Shown: positions 49,373 to 58,021 of the stretch, piece after piece
Layout of the letters: every line of letters starts with the position of its first letter
How positions within the stretch are numbered: the stretch's first letter is position 1
Assembly: GCA_942492025.1 (NCBI GenBank)
Contig: CALODJ010000010.1
Coordinates: 593,639 to 657,638, forward strand
Source of the DNA: JABDQW01 sp942492025
GTDB taxonomy: Bacteria; Pseudomonadota; Gammaproteobacteria; SZUA-229
Reading direction: 5' to 3'
DNA: 64,000 bases
Position numbers and translations under genes: made by a program
The notes under the pieces: generated by a model
Database searches by the model: none
What the model saw: the letters and a program-made list of their open reading frames with translations, nothing else
Told to the model about the DNA's origin: nothing

Positions 49373-51226
49373 ATGGATTACATGAAAGAAAAACTCGGAT
49401 CATGGCAAGTGGGGAATGATCTGACAGCTGGTAAAGTCCGTTTCAAGGTGTTTTTTCCAGACGAAGCGAGGGGGCTTCAACACAATATCAAGTCTATTCA
49501 GGTGGCCGGCGACTTTCAGACGGAATTGGGCCAAGCGGCCTGGGATTACGCCAATGCACCATCATTGACCAGGACTGCACACACAGAAGGCGAGGTCTGG
49601 GAGTACGAAACCCCTGCAGAACTCAAGGCCGGTTTTTACGAATACAAGTACTATGTTACGTTTAAAGATGCATCAACTCAACCGCGTTGGGTGAGTGATC
49701 CGTGTGCACGCTACGGAGGGCGTGAGAACATGAATGCGGCCTTTGTGATCGGTGGTAGTCAACCATCGGATAACGTAATTGCCCCGCTCGCAGGTGGCAG
49801 GCTCCCGCTGCGTGATCTGATCATCTATGAAATGATGATCGATGACTTTACCGATGAGTATCGGCAAGTCCGCGCGCCGCTTGATGCTGTCCGTGACAAG
49901 ATCGGATATCTCAAGAAGCTAGGCATAAATGCCATTCTTTTCATGCCCTGGACTGCATGGAATGATTCAAGATTCAATTGGGGCTATACACCTTCACTCT
50001 ACTTCTCGGTTGGATATCGCTATGCGCACGATCTGAATAAGCCGCAGGAGAAACTGTCATGGCTCAAAAAGCTGATTGATGCCTGTCACCAGGAAGGGAT
50101 ACACGTCATCCTGGATGGCGTGTTCAACCACGTTTACTCGGGTTTTCCCTACAAAACGTTTTACCAGAATTACGACGCGGACTGCCCTTACACAGGTTCC
50201 TTCTATGGAGAATTTGCCGGCTTGCAGGATCTGGATTTTAGCAAGCAATGCACACGCGAGTTCATTCGCGACGTCTGCTTCTACTGGATTGATACCTTCA
50301 AGATCGATGGCATTCGCTTTGATAACACCGTGAATTTCTACAGCGATAGCACACTGAACGGGCTGCCGGATCTGCTTGAACAAATCGATGCGCATATGAC
50401 AGATCTGGACGAGGCAAACTTTTCTCTAACGCTGGAGCATCTCGAAATGAATGCATCTCAGGTCACCAATGGTACCAAGGCGACGAGCTATTGGGACAAC
50501 GCACTTTATGAGAGCACGTTCGCAGGATTGTGGGACGGTCACGTTCAGCCGAAACTGCTCAATGCGCTCAATACCCGACAGTATTTAAATGATCTGACGA
50601 ATATTCCAACGGTGTATCTCGGAAACCACGATCACTCGCATGTCAACTGGCAGGCGGGTGTGCGCACCAACGAGGGCGCCTTGCGGGCTTATCGCACGCA
50701 GCCGTACGCCATCGCCATGATGACCTCAAGTGGGGTGCCTATGATTCAGAACGGGCAGGAATTAGGCGAAGACCATTGGATACCAGAAAACGATCAAAAC
50801 AGTGGCCGGCGAGTACAGCCAAGGCCGTTGCACTGGTCGTATGCTGAGGACAAGTTCGGACAACCCCTGATCGATCTTTATTCCAGACTGTGTGACATGC
50901 GCAAGACTTTCGACGTTCTTCGTATGGGTGATTTCTATCCAGCCTATTGGGAGGAGTGGCAGACGCGGTTTAACCCTGCCGGCTTTGGTGTTGATACTGA
51001 TCGAAATCTGGTGATATTCAAACGGTATGGACATTTGCCGAGCGGTGAATATCACCAGTTTATGGTGGTACTCAACTTCGCTGACTATAACCAGTGGGTC
51101 ACGGTTAATTTCTCGGACAACGGTTCCTGGCTTGATTTGCTGAGTGGCTGGACGCCCTACATACATGATTACCAACTTGAATTCGAAATCGGGTCGCATT
51201 GGGGTCACGTGTTTTTCAGGGCGTAA
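49373..51226 (+). CDS. Alpha-amylase family (GH13) enzyme with N-terminal carbohydrate-binding-like domain (617 aa)
   Basis: No signal peptide, so cytoplasmic. Residues ~20-130 form a CBM48/CBM20-like beta domain (IKSIQVAGDFQTELGQAAWDY, AGFYEYKYYVTF). The GH13 barrel follows with region I DGVFNH (Asp248, His253), region II DGIRFDN (nucleophile Asp317), region III SLTLEHLE (acid Glu355) and region IV YLGNHDHSH (Asp420), so the catalytic triad is complete. The bond specificity (branching, debranching, maltogenic) cannot be read by eye. It stands alone, with no glycogen genes nearby, which suggests independent acquisition. Confidence 0.87.
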   Translation: MDYMKEKLGSWQVGNDLTAGKVRFKVFFPDEARGLQHNIKSIQVAGDFQTELGQAAWDYANAPSLTRTAHTEGEVWEYETPAELKAGFYEYKYYVTFKDASTQPRWVSDPCARYGGRENMNAAFVIGGSQPSDNVIAPLAGGRLPLRDLIIYEMMIDDFTDEYRQVRAPLDAVRDKIGYLKKLGINAILFMPWTAWNDSRFNWGYTPSLYFSVGYRYAHDLNKPQEKLSWLKKLIDACHQEGIHVILDGVFNHVYSGFPYKTFYQNYDADCPYTGSFYGEFAGLQDLDFSKQCTREFIRDVCFYWIDTFKIDGIRFDNTVNFYSDSTLNGLPDLLEQIDAHMTDLDEANFSLTLEHLEMNASQVTNGTKATSYWDNALYESTFAGLWDGHVQPKLLNALNTRQYLNDLTNIPTVYLGNHDHSHVNWQAGVRTNEGALRAYRTQPYAIAMMTSSGVPMIQNGQELGEDHWIPENDQNSGRRVQPRPLHWSYAEDKFGQPLIDLYSRLCDMRKTFDVLRMGDFYPAYWEEWQTRFNPAGFGVDTDRNLVIFKRYGHLPSGEYHQFMVVLNFADYNQWVTVNFSDNGSWLDLLSGWTPYIHDYQLEFEIGSHWGHVFFRA

Positions 51227-51621
51227 GCGTGTAGACACTGGCTTGGAACCCGGCTGAGCGCCTTATGACGAACTATAGGAGATGTTACAGCGCCAATGGA
51301 ATGAATTTTCTGACGAGCAGCCGTTTACACTGACTGATACTAAAATGCCGCTTACTTAAGACATATTCAAGCTATGCTGTCATTGCGAAGTACGAAGCAA
51401 TCTCCCCACTCCAGTTTGCCCTTCAATAAGCGCAAACAGGCGTATCAGTACCGTTAAGGTAAAAGCTTTTTTGGCGGACAATGATTTTTCTGACCAGCCT
51501 GCGATGCTACCATGGCCAAAATTGTTGTATCACCCCGCAGACATTCTGTAAAACCTCTGCGCCCTTTGCGCCTTTGTGATGAATCATTTATTCTGCGATT
51601 TATTTGTGTTGGTATGAAGTT
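51227..51621. other. Gene-free region before hslR
   Basis: 395 bp without a credible gene. It includes a stretch rich in CCTCTGCGCCCTTTGCGCC (51556-51574), typical of degenerate dispersed repeats, and GCGAAGTACGAAGCAATCTC (51384-51403), a type of sequence common in gammaproteobacterial intergenic repeats. No promoter is convincing. Confidence 0.4.
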
Positions 51622-52002
51622 ATGGATTCGATCAGACTGGACAAATGGCTGTGGGCGGCGCGTTTTTTCAAGACACGTCCGCTGGCGACCGAGGCGGTCA
51701 ACGGTGGCAGGGTGCATCTGAATGGCCACCGGGTCAAGCCGGGCCGGCCGGTTCATATTGGTGATAACTTGCGCATTCAGCGGGGTCCGTTGACGTACGA
51801 GATTATGGTCAAAGGCATCAATGCGCAACGCAGGCCGGCAAGCGAAATGGATCAATTGTATGAAGAAACGCAGGCGAGCATCGAAACGAGGCAGCAATTG
51901 ACGGAGATGCGCAAGATGGCTGCCGGTGCACGCGCCGCACCCGCGAGGCGGCCCAACAAGCATCAACGCAAGCACATTGTCCGTTTCAAGCGTGAGCAGT
52001 GA
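51622..52002 (+). CDS. hslR: Heat-shock RNA-binding protein Hsp15
   Basis: 126 aa with an N-terminal S4 RNA-binding domain (SIRLDKWLWAARFFKTRPLATEAVNGGRVHLNGHRVKPGRPVHIGD) and a basic C-terminal tail (PARRPNKHQRKHIVRFKREQ). Hsp15 binds 50S subunits carrying nascent chains after heat shock and helps to recycle them. The ATG at 51622 is preferred over a GTG at 51604. Confidence 0.92.
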   Translation: MDSIRLDKWLWAARFFKTRPLATEAVNGGRVHLNGHRVKPGRPVHIGDNLRIQRGPLTYEIMVKGINAQRRPASEMDQLYEETQASIETRQQLTEMRKMAAGARAAPARRPNKHQRKHIVRFKREQ

Positions 52003-52009
52003 GACATCC

Positions 52010-52444
52010 GTGCCAAGACCACAAACACCCAGGCTAGCCGCTGATGCCATTATCGAACTCATCGATCGACCGGACAGACCCATCGTGCTGATCGAGCGTA
52101 AAAACCCACCACCGGGCTGGGCGATTCCGGGCGGGTTTGTCGATATCGGTGAATCGGTGCCGGATGCGGCTGTCCGTGAAGCGCTGGAGGAAACCAGCAT
52201 GAAGGTGAGTCTGCAATGCCTGCTAGGTTGTTATTCTGATCCGTCCAGAGATCCAAGGGGGCACACGGTCAGCCTGATCTATGTTGCGCAAGCCCACGGT
52301 GAACCAGTGGCCGCCGATGATGCTGCCCGTGTTGGCATTTTCGATCCGGCAGCTGTTGATATACCGCTGGCATTCGATCACGCGAAGATACTGCGGGATT
52401 ACCTGCACTACAGGCGCACGGGCGTTGTTCCCGCGATAACTTGA
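52010..52444 (+). CDS. NUDIX hydrolase (144 aa)
   Basis: The Nudix box GFVDIGESVPDAAVREALEETS (GX5EX7REUXEEXXU) is complete. PGWAIPGGF precedes it, as in ADP-ribose/NADH pyrophosphatase-type members; the nucleotide substrate is not certain. The start is a GTG: 52010 is preferred (GTGAG eight bases upstream), with 51992 possible. It lies 7 bp after hslR. Confidence 0.88.
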   Translation: MPRPQTPRLAADAIIELIDRPDRPIVLIERKNPPPGWAIPGGFVDIGESVPDAAVREALEETSMKVSLQCLLGCYSDPSRDPRGHTVSLIYVAQAHGEPVAADDAARVGIFDPAAVDIPLAFDHAKILRDYLHYRRTGVVPAIT

Positions 52445-52530
52445 CGAGTGCCTAACATTCTGTTTATTGGTATAATTTTCGCTATGTACCGTTATCTGGA
52501 ATCGCAACAAGCGATAGGGAGTTTCATTGT

Positions 52531-53208
52531 TTGAGTAATCGCACACTCTCGCTCAACGATCGCGTCTATGACTATCTGCTCGCTGTTTCAGTGAAAGAGC
52601 CGGACGTGCTCAGACAATTACGCGAGGAAACTGCAGGAATCGACTTTTCTGAAATGCAGATCGCACCGGAGCAGGGCCAGTTCATGGCGCTGCTGGTAAA
52701 GTTAATCCGTGCCAGGCGCGCGCTCGAAATTGGCACCTTTACCGGCTACAGTTCAATCAGTATTGCCAGCGCATTGCCGGATGATGGTGAACTGATCTGC
52801 TGCGATGACTCGGAAGAGTGGACGGCTATGGCGAAAAAATACTGGAAGCTGGCCGGGCTGGAAGATCGCATCAGCTTGAAACTGGGGGATGCTTGCGAGA
52901 CCTTGCAGGATCTGATCGTCGCTGGACAGGTGGGCGCTTTTGATTTCATTTTTATTGACGCCGACAAGCAGAATTACGCGCAGTACTACGAGCTGTCACT
53001 ACAGCTGTTGCGCGAGAGTGGCCTGATTGCCGTTGATAACACCTTGTGGTCGGGTGATGTGGCTGATCCGGCAAATTTGGAACCCGGTACGCGTGCTATC
53101 CGGAGTTTCAACGAAATGCTCAGGCAGGATCAGCGTGTCGAGATCAGCCTTGTGCCTATCGGGGATGGCCTCACACTGGTGCGTAAAAGCGGTAGTTTTA
53201 AACAATGA
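52531..53208 (+). CDS. Class I SAM-dependent O-methyltransferase (225 aa)
   Basis: A caffeoyl-CoA O-methyltransferase-like fold. The SAM motif is ALEIGTFTGYSSISIASALPDDGEL, with the acidic end of strand 2 at ICCDDS, then FDFIFIDADKQNYAQYYELSLQLLRESGLIAVDNTLWSGDVADP, in which Asp and Asn bind the metal and substrate hydroxyls. Bacterial members methylate catechol-like or unknown acceptors. The start is a TTG at 52531 with AGGGAG nine bases upstream; no in-frame ATG lies near. pcnB overlaps its end. Confidence 0.9.
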   Translation: MSNRTLSLNDRVYDYLLAVSVKEPDVLRQLREETAGIDFSEMQIAPEQGQFMALLVKLIRARRALEIGTFTGYSSISIASALPDDGELICCDDSEEWTAMAKKYWKLAGLEDRISLKLGDACETLQDLIVAGQVGAFDFIFIDADKQNYAQYYELSLQLLRESGLIAVDNTLWSGDVADPANLEPGTRAIRSFNEMLRQDQRVEISLVPIGDGLTLVRKSGSFKQ

Positions 53209-54536
53209 TGAAGTGGCTCAGGTCAAAACGGAAAAAAAATAATGATGCCAATGCAGGCGTATCTATCGATCCCGTCATTATTCATCGATCCGAGCATGGC
53301 ATTTCACGCAGGAATATCGACGAGCCGGCGCTGAAAGTGCTTTATAGACTGAATAAGGCGGGATACCAGGCATGCCTGGTGGGTGGTGCTGTACGTGATC
53401 TGCTGCTGGGGCGGCACCCGAAGGATTTCGATGTTGCCACCGATGCCACACCGGAGCAGGTCAGCAAGCTGTTCCGCAACTGCCGTTTGATTGGTCGTCG
53501 TTTTCGCCTGGCACATGTTCATTTTGGCAGGCAGATCATCGAAGTGGCCACATTCAGGGCGCCGCATGGTGAGACACATGAAGAGCATCATGACGAGTCT
53601 GGTCGCATCCTGCGTGATAACGTCTATGGTGAAATTCATGATGATGTCTGGCGTCGCGACTTCACCGCCAATGCGTTGTATTACAATATTGCAGACTTCA
53701 GCATCATTGATTATGTCGGTGGTGTTGAGGATATCGCAAACGAGCGTTTGCGCCTGATTGGTGATCAGGAAACCCGTTACCGCGAGGATCCGGTACGCAT
53801 GCTGAGAGCGATCCGGTTTGCATCGAAACTGGGTTTCTCGATCGATGATGCGTGCAGGCAAGCCATGCTGGAGCTGGGGCCTTTGCTGGCTGACATACCC
53901 CCAGCACGTCTGTTTGAAGAGGTGCTCAAGCTGTTTCATTCGGGGCACGCCGAAGAAAGCTTCTATGCCTTGCAGGAATACGATTTGTTGAAATATCTGT
54001 TTCCTGATACCGTCCCATGGCTCCAGGATAGCACCGCGACCGCGTTCATTCAGCTTGCAATGCAGAGTACTGACCAACGCGTTAGACTCGACAAGCCAGT
54101 GACGCCGGCCTTCCTGTTTGCGGCCTTGTTGTGGTTGCCGGTCAAGACGCTGACGCAAGAGCATGTCGAAGCGGGAATGCCTCATGCGGTTGCACTACAA
54201 AAAGCCGCAACCCGGCTTATCTCCGATCAGATCCGCTATGTTTCAATACCCAAGCGGTTTACCACAACGATGCGAGATATCTGGGCACTGCAGGCTCGCT
54301 TCCGCCATCATTCCGGCCGGCGTGCCTATGCCCTGTTGCATCATCCCAAGTTTCGCGCGGCCTATGACTTTCTTTGCTTGCGCGCCAATGCCGGTGAAAT
54401 CGACGTTGATGACTGCCGCTGGTGGACGGAATTGCAGGAAAAAAATCCTGAAGAACAGAAAAAAATACTGTCATCAGCTCAACAACCCGGCACAAGAAAA
54501 CGCAGAAGCAGACCGAAACGGGATAAAGGTGGGTAA
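53205..54536 (+). CDS. pcnB: Poly(A) polymerase I
   Basis: 443 aa. Nucleotidyltransferase head CLVGGAVRDLLLGRHPKDFDVATDATPEQV with the catalytic Asp pair, the RLAHVHFGRQIIEVATFR strand and RRDFTANALYYNI, then a tRNA-nucleotidyltransferase-like body and a basic C-terminal tail (RKRRSRPKRDKGG) typical of PcnB rather than Cca. It adds poly(A) tails to RNA 3' ends for decay. The ATG overlaps the upstream stop (ATGA), and folK starts 8 bp before its end. Confidence 0.94.
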   Translation: MMKWLRSKRKKNNDANAGVSIDPVIIHRSEHGISRRNIDEPALKVLYRLNKAGYQACLVGGAVRDLLLGRHPKDFDVATDATPEQVSKLFRNCRLIGRRFRLAHVHFGRQIIEVATFRAPHGETHEEHHDESGRILRDNVYGEIHDDVWRRDFTANALYYNIADFSIIDYVGGVEDIANERLRLIGDQETRYREDPVRMLRAIRFASKLGFSIDDACRQAMLELGPLLADIPPARLFEEVLKLFHSGHAEESFYALQEYDLLKYLFPDTVPWLQDSTATAFIQLAMQSTDQRVRLDKPVTPAFLFAALLWLPVKTLTQEHVEAGMPHAVALQKAATRLISDQIRYVSIPKRFTTTMRDIWALQARFRHHSGRRAYALLHHPKFRAAYDFLCLRANAGEIDVDDCRWWTELQEKNPEEQKKILSSAQQPGTRKRRSRPKRDKGG

Positions 54537-55056
54537 CACTAATCTCTCGACGGTGTATATCGGTCTGGGTAGTAATCTTGACAAGCCTCATCGACAGATA
54601 CGTCTGGCGATGCGGGCTCTTAGTTGCATTCCCGGTAGCCGAGTGGTTGCGGACTCCGGACTCTATCTGAGCAAGCCGCTGGTGCCTGCAAGCGGAGCAA
54701 TAGCCCAGGCGGATTTTTACAATGCCGTGGTCAAATTAGAAACGCAGCTGGGCCCTCATGAGCTGCTGGATTATTTGCAGGATATCGAACAGGCGCAGGG
54801 TAGAGAGCGCAAACAGCGCTGGGGGCCGCGTACGATCGATCTCGATATTTTGCTGTTCGACAATGTGCGCATGCACGATAAGCGTCTTACGCTGCCTCAT
54901 CCAGGAATACCGCAACGGTCATTCGTGCTCTATCCACTGCTAACAATTGATGACACACTCGAGATTCCCGGACATGGTATGCTCGGTAAACTGATAACGA
55001 ACTGTGCACAAGATGGATTACGCTATCTTGGGACTATAGAAGGTTATGAAGAGTGA
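54529..55056 (+). CDS. folK: 2-amino-4-hydroxy-6-hydroxymethyldihydropteridine pyrophosphokinase
   Basis: 175 aa with the HPPK signatures VYIGLGSNLDKPHRQIRLAM, FYNAVVKLETQLGPHELLDYLQDIEQAQGRER and QRWGPRTIDLDILLFDNV, then LPHPGIPQRSFVLYPL. It transfers pyrophosphate from ATP to the pterin before DHPS in folate synthesis. Start GTG at 54529 overlapping pcnB; the open frame upstream is a pcnB shadow. The dNK gene overlaps its stop (GTGA). Confidence 0.93.
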   Translation: MGNTNLSTVYIGLGSNLDKPHRQIRLAMRALSCIPGSRVVADSGLYLSKPLVPASGAIAQADFYNAVVKLETQLGPHELLDYLQDIEQAQGRERKQRWGPRTIDLDILLFDNVRMHDKRLTLPHPGIPQRSFVLYPLLTIDDTLEIPGHGMLGKLITNCAQDGLRYLGTIEGYEE

Positions 55057-55739
55057 TTCGGGTGATTGAACAGCTGCTTGACTCGAGGCCATTGCCCGGG
55101 TTTATTGTTGTCGAGGGGCCTATTGGCGTTGGAAAAACAACGCTGGCAAGACGACTGGCCCATTCGTTTGGTAGTAATATGCTGCTCGAGGCTGCAGAGG
55201 AAAATCCTTTTCTGGAAAAGTTCTATGAGAACCCGCGCAGTGCAGCCTTGCCAACGCAGCTTCACTTTTTGCTGCAGCGTACACGTCAGCTGAAAATGCT
55301 GAAACAGGACGATATGTTTAACCCGGTGCGTGTAGCCGACTTCCTGATACAAAAAGACCGGTTGTTCGCCGAATTGACCCTTGATAAAGACGAGCTGGAT
55401 CTGTACGAGCAGGTCTATTCAAATCTGACACTGGATATACAGAAACCGGATCTGGTGGTGTATCTACAGGCACCGGTGGAAGTGCTGCTCGAGCGCATCA
55501 GCAAGCGGGGTATCAAGCATGAAAGATGGATCGAGGCGGCCTACCTTGAGCGTTTGTGCGACGCCTATGTTCATTTTTTTTACCAGTATAATGATGCACC
55601 CTTACTGATTGTCAATGCCGCCGATATCGACTTTGCACATAACAACGATGAATATGGATTACTGCTCGAGCAGATACTCGATACCCGCAGCGGCAGGCAT
55701 TATTTCAATCCGGTGGCCGTGCAGGACATGGTTTTCTGA
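55053..55739 (+). CDS. Deoxynucleoside kinase family protein (228 aa)
   Basis: A P-loop kinase: FIVVEGPIGVGKTTLARRL (P-loop at 22-30), the acidic EEN and E-N-PFLEKFY substrate region, PTQLHFLLQRTRQLKML, the DRLFAE segment with the ERS/DR-like motif, and lid RISKRGIKHERWI. This is the PF01712 dNK family (dAK/dGK/dCK). Members at this folK-panB location in gammaproteobacteria are not well characterised; the physiological nucleoside is unknown. GTG start; panB overlaps its stop (TGATG). Confidence 0.86.
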   Translation: MIRVIEQLLDSRPLPGFIVVEGPIGVGKTTLARRLAHSFGSNMLLEAAEENPFLEKFYENPRSAALPTQLHFLLQRTRQLKMLKQDDMFNPVRVADFLIQKDRLFAELTLDKDELDLYEQVYSNLTLDIQKPDLVVYLQAPVEVLLERISKRGIKHERWIEAAYLERLCDAYVHFFYQYNDAPLLIVNAADIDFAHNNDEYGLLLEQILDTRSGRHYFNPVAVQDMVF

Positions 55740-56557
55740 TGAGCGTCCAGCCGCAACAGCCGCAGACAATAACGGTACGCAGTCTGCAAGCCATGAAACA
55801 GGCTGGAGAGAAAATCGCGTGCCTGACCGCCTATGATGCCAGCTTTGCGCAACTGCTGGATAAGGGCGGTATTGACCTGGTGCTGGTCGGCGATTCACTG
55901 GGTATGGTGGTTCAGGGAAACCAGACAACGCTGTCGGTGACCGTCAATGATATGCTGTATCACAGTCAGTCCGTCGCCCGCGGACTGAGCCGGTCGATGC
56001 TGATGGTCGACATGCCCTTCCTGAGCTATACCTCACCGCATCAGGCACTGGAACATGCCGGCCATTTTATGAAGCAGGCAAACGCACAGATGGTGAAACT
56101 CGAAGGCGGTGCCGAGCAGGCTGAGATCGTCACCTGCCTGGCACGAAACGGCATACCTGTGTGTGCTCATCTCGGTTTGCAGCCACAGCGTGTGCACAAG
56201 CTCGGTGGTTATTACGTGCAGGGGCGCGAGCAGACAGCGGCTGAGGCCATGATGCAAGAAGCGCAGTTGCTCGAGCAGGCGGGTGCCGATTTGATGTTGC
56301 TGGAGTGCGTGCCATCGTCATTGGCGGAAACAATAACCAGCGCACTGCGTATTCCCGTGATCGGTATCGGAGCCGGCGCTGGCTGTGATGGCCAGATTCT
56401 GGTGCTTTACGATATCCTGGGCATTAGCATGGGTCGCATACCAAGTTTCAGCCGGAATTTTCTGGCAGAGACAGGTAATGTCCAGTTAGCCGTGAAGGCG
56501 TACGTCGATGCCGTGAAAAATGGGCTGTTTCCGGGAAAAAACCATGTCTTTCGTTGA
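55739..56557 (+). CDS. panB: 3-methyl-2-oxobutanoate hydroxymethyltransferase
   Basis: A TIM barrel (272 aa) that forms ketopantoate from ketoisovalerate and methylene-THF, the first step of pantothenate synthesis. CLTAYDASFAQLLDKGGIDLVLVGDSLGMVVQGN has the metal-binding Asp, followed by VDMPFLSY, VKLEGG, VCAHLGLQPQ and ALRIPVIGIGAGAGCDGQILVLYDILG. It uses folate carbons also handled by FolD. panC begins 14 bp before its end. Confidence 0.96.
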   Translation: MSVQPQQPQTITVRSLQAMKQAGEKIACLTAYDASFAQLLDKGGIDLVLVGDSLGMVVQGNQTTLSVTVNDMLYHSQSVARGLSRSMLMVDMPFLSYTSPHQALEHAGHFMKQANAQMVKLEGGAEQAEIVTCLARNGIPVCAHLGLQPQRVHKLGGYYVQGREQTAAEAMMQEAQLLEQAGADLMLLECVPSSLAETITSALRIPVIGIGAGAGCDGQILVLYDILGISMGRIPSFSRNFLAETGNVQLAVKAYVDAVKNGLFPGKNHVFR

Positions 56558-57422
56558 TGATACCGGCATTAACATCCCTGCAGTCGAGACCATCGCGCAG
56601 GCGCGTAGCCGGATTCATCACTGGAAGCTGGCGGGTGAATCGATTGCCCTGGTGCCGACCATGGGCAATTTGCACGATGGTCATCTGGCACTGGTGAAGG
56701 CTGCGATAGAATCGGGGATGCGAACGGTCGTCAGTATTTTCGTGAATCCCCTGCAGTTTGGTGTTAACGAGGATTTCGATAAATACCCGCGCACTCTGAC
56801 GGCTGATATGCACAAGTTATCACGCTATCCGGTGGATCTGGTTTTTGCCCCCGCGATCGGAGAAATTTATCCACGAGGCACCAGGGCGACAACCCAGGTC
56901 ACGGTGCAGGGATTGTCGGACATCCTTGAAGGCGAGAGTCGCCCGGGATTTTTTACCGGTGTTGCGACGGTGGTCAACAAGCTATTCAATATTATCCAGC
57001 CGGATACGGCCTGGTTTGGTGAGAAGGACTTTCAACAGCTGCTGGTGATCAGAAAAATGGTGCGTGATCTGGCCATGCCGATCGAGATCCAGGCCGTGCC
57101 GACCGTACGGGAAGCCGGTGGTCTGGCCATGAGTTCGCGTAATAACTATCTTGATGAAAAGCAACGACCTCTAGCGGCCAGGCTGTATCACTGTCTTCGG
57201 CGCGTGGTCGATTCTGCTCAGCAAGGTATGGCCTACCATTATGCCGTGGTGCATGCCTGTCAGGAACTGGGTGAGGCCGGTTTTATGACGGATTATGTCG
57301 TGGTTCGCCGGCAAAAGGATCTCGAAGTTCCGGGTGAACATGATAAGTCATTGATTGTACTGGCTGCGGCCCGCCTGGGCGATACGCGCTTGATCGATAA
57401 TATCCCTTTCGAGTTGATGTGA
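56544..57422 (+). CDS. panC: Pantoate--beta-alanine ligase
   Basis: A HUP-fold adenylate-forming ligase of 292 aa: ALVPTMGNLHDGHLALVKAA with the HIGH-like HDGH, SIFVNPLQFGVNEDFDKYPRTL, FTGVATVVNKLFNIIQPDTAWFGEKDFQQL and the KMSKS-like AMSSRNNYL. It joins pantoate and beta-alanine. The ATG at 56544, after GGGAAAA, is preferred over one at 56520 deeper in panB. Confidence 0.96.
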   Translation: MSFVDDTGINIPAVETIAQARSRIHHWKLAGESIALVPTMGNLHDGHLALVKAAIESGMRTVVSIFVNPLQFGVNEDFDKYPRTLTADMHKLSRYPVDLVFAPAIGEIYPRGTRATTQVTVQGLSDILEGESRPGFFTGVATVVNKLFNIIQPDTAWFGEKDFQQLLVIRKMVRDLAMPIEIQAVPTVREAGGLAMSSRNNYLDEKQRPLAARLYHCLRRVVDSAQQGMAYHYAVVHACQELGEAGFMTDYVVVRRQKDLEVPGEHDKSLIVLAAARLGDTRLIDNIPFELM

Positions 57423-57500
57423 ACGCATTAATAAACGATAATATTTCACCGTATTTACGATTATCGTCACATATTTAACGGCAGATGTTGAGAAAGTTAT

Positions 57501-57881
57501 ATGCAGCTCACTTTACTCAAAGCAAAATTGCACCAGGCACGAGTCACCCATTCGGAACTTGAATACGAGGGCTCGTGCGCTATTGATGCCGATCTGTTGA
57601 GCCAGGCCGGTATTCACGAGTATGAGCAGATACATATTTATAATCTGAACAACGGCGAACGATTCATTACCTACGCCATTCGTGCGCAGGCGGGAAGCCG
57701 AATCATATCCATCAATGGCGCAGCCGCACACAAGGCAGCTCCCGGTGATCGAGTCATTATCTGTGCCTATGCCGAACTGGCCCAGCAGGAACTCACCCAT
57801 TTCAAGCCGAAGCTGGTTTATCTCGATGCCGACAACCGGGTCAAACGCACCTCTGATCAGATTCCAGTCCAGGTCGCTTAG
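57501..57881 (+). CDS. panD: Aspartate 1-decarboxylase proenzyme
   Basis: 126 aa. The self-processing site Gly24-Ser25 is in EYEGSCAID; cleavage makes the pyruvoyl group. Lys9 in LLKAKLHQARVTH and Tyr58-like YAIRAQAGSRIISINGAAAHKAAPGDRVIICAYA follow the family. It supplies beta-alanine to PanC. It is 78 bp after panC and completes panBCD. Confidence 0.96.
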   Translation: MQLTLLKAKLHQARVTHSELEYEGSCAIDADLLSQAGIHEYEQIHIYNLNNGERFITYAIRAQAGSRIISINGAAAHKAAPGDRVIICAYAELAQQELTHFKPKLVYLDADNRVKRTSDQIPVQVA

Positions 57882-57935
57882 CAAAACGCGCAGCTTGCTA
57901 TTCAGTCGTTTTGCTATGTGGATGGTGAACCACCT

Positions 57936-58003
57936 GTAGGAGCGGTTTCAGCCGCGAATACGTTAGCAGATCGCGAGCAATTAGCGGCTGAAACCGCTCC
58001 TAC
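57936..58003. repeat. REP-like palindrome between panD and ppc
   Basis: GTAGGAGCGGTTTCAGCCGC (57936-57955) and its exact complement (57984-58003) form a perfect 20-bp stem with a 28-nt loop in the gap between convergent genes. It is of the same type as 36021-36063. Confidence 0.8.
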
Positions 58004-58021
58004 CCGCTAAGCTATGGGACG

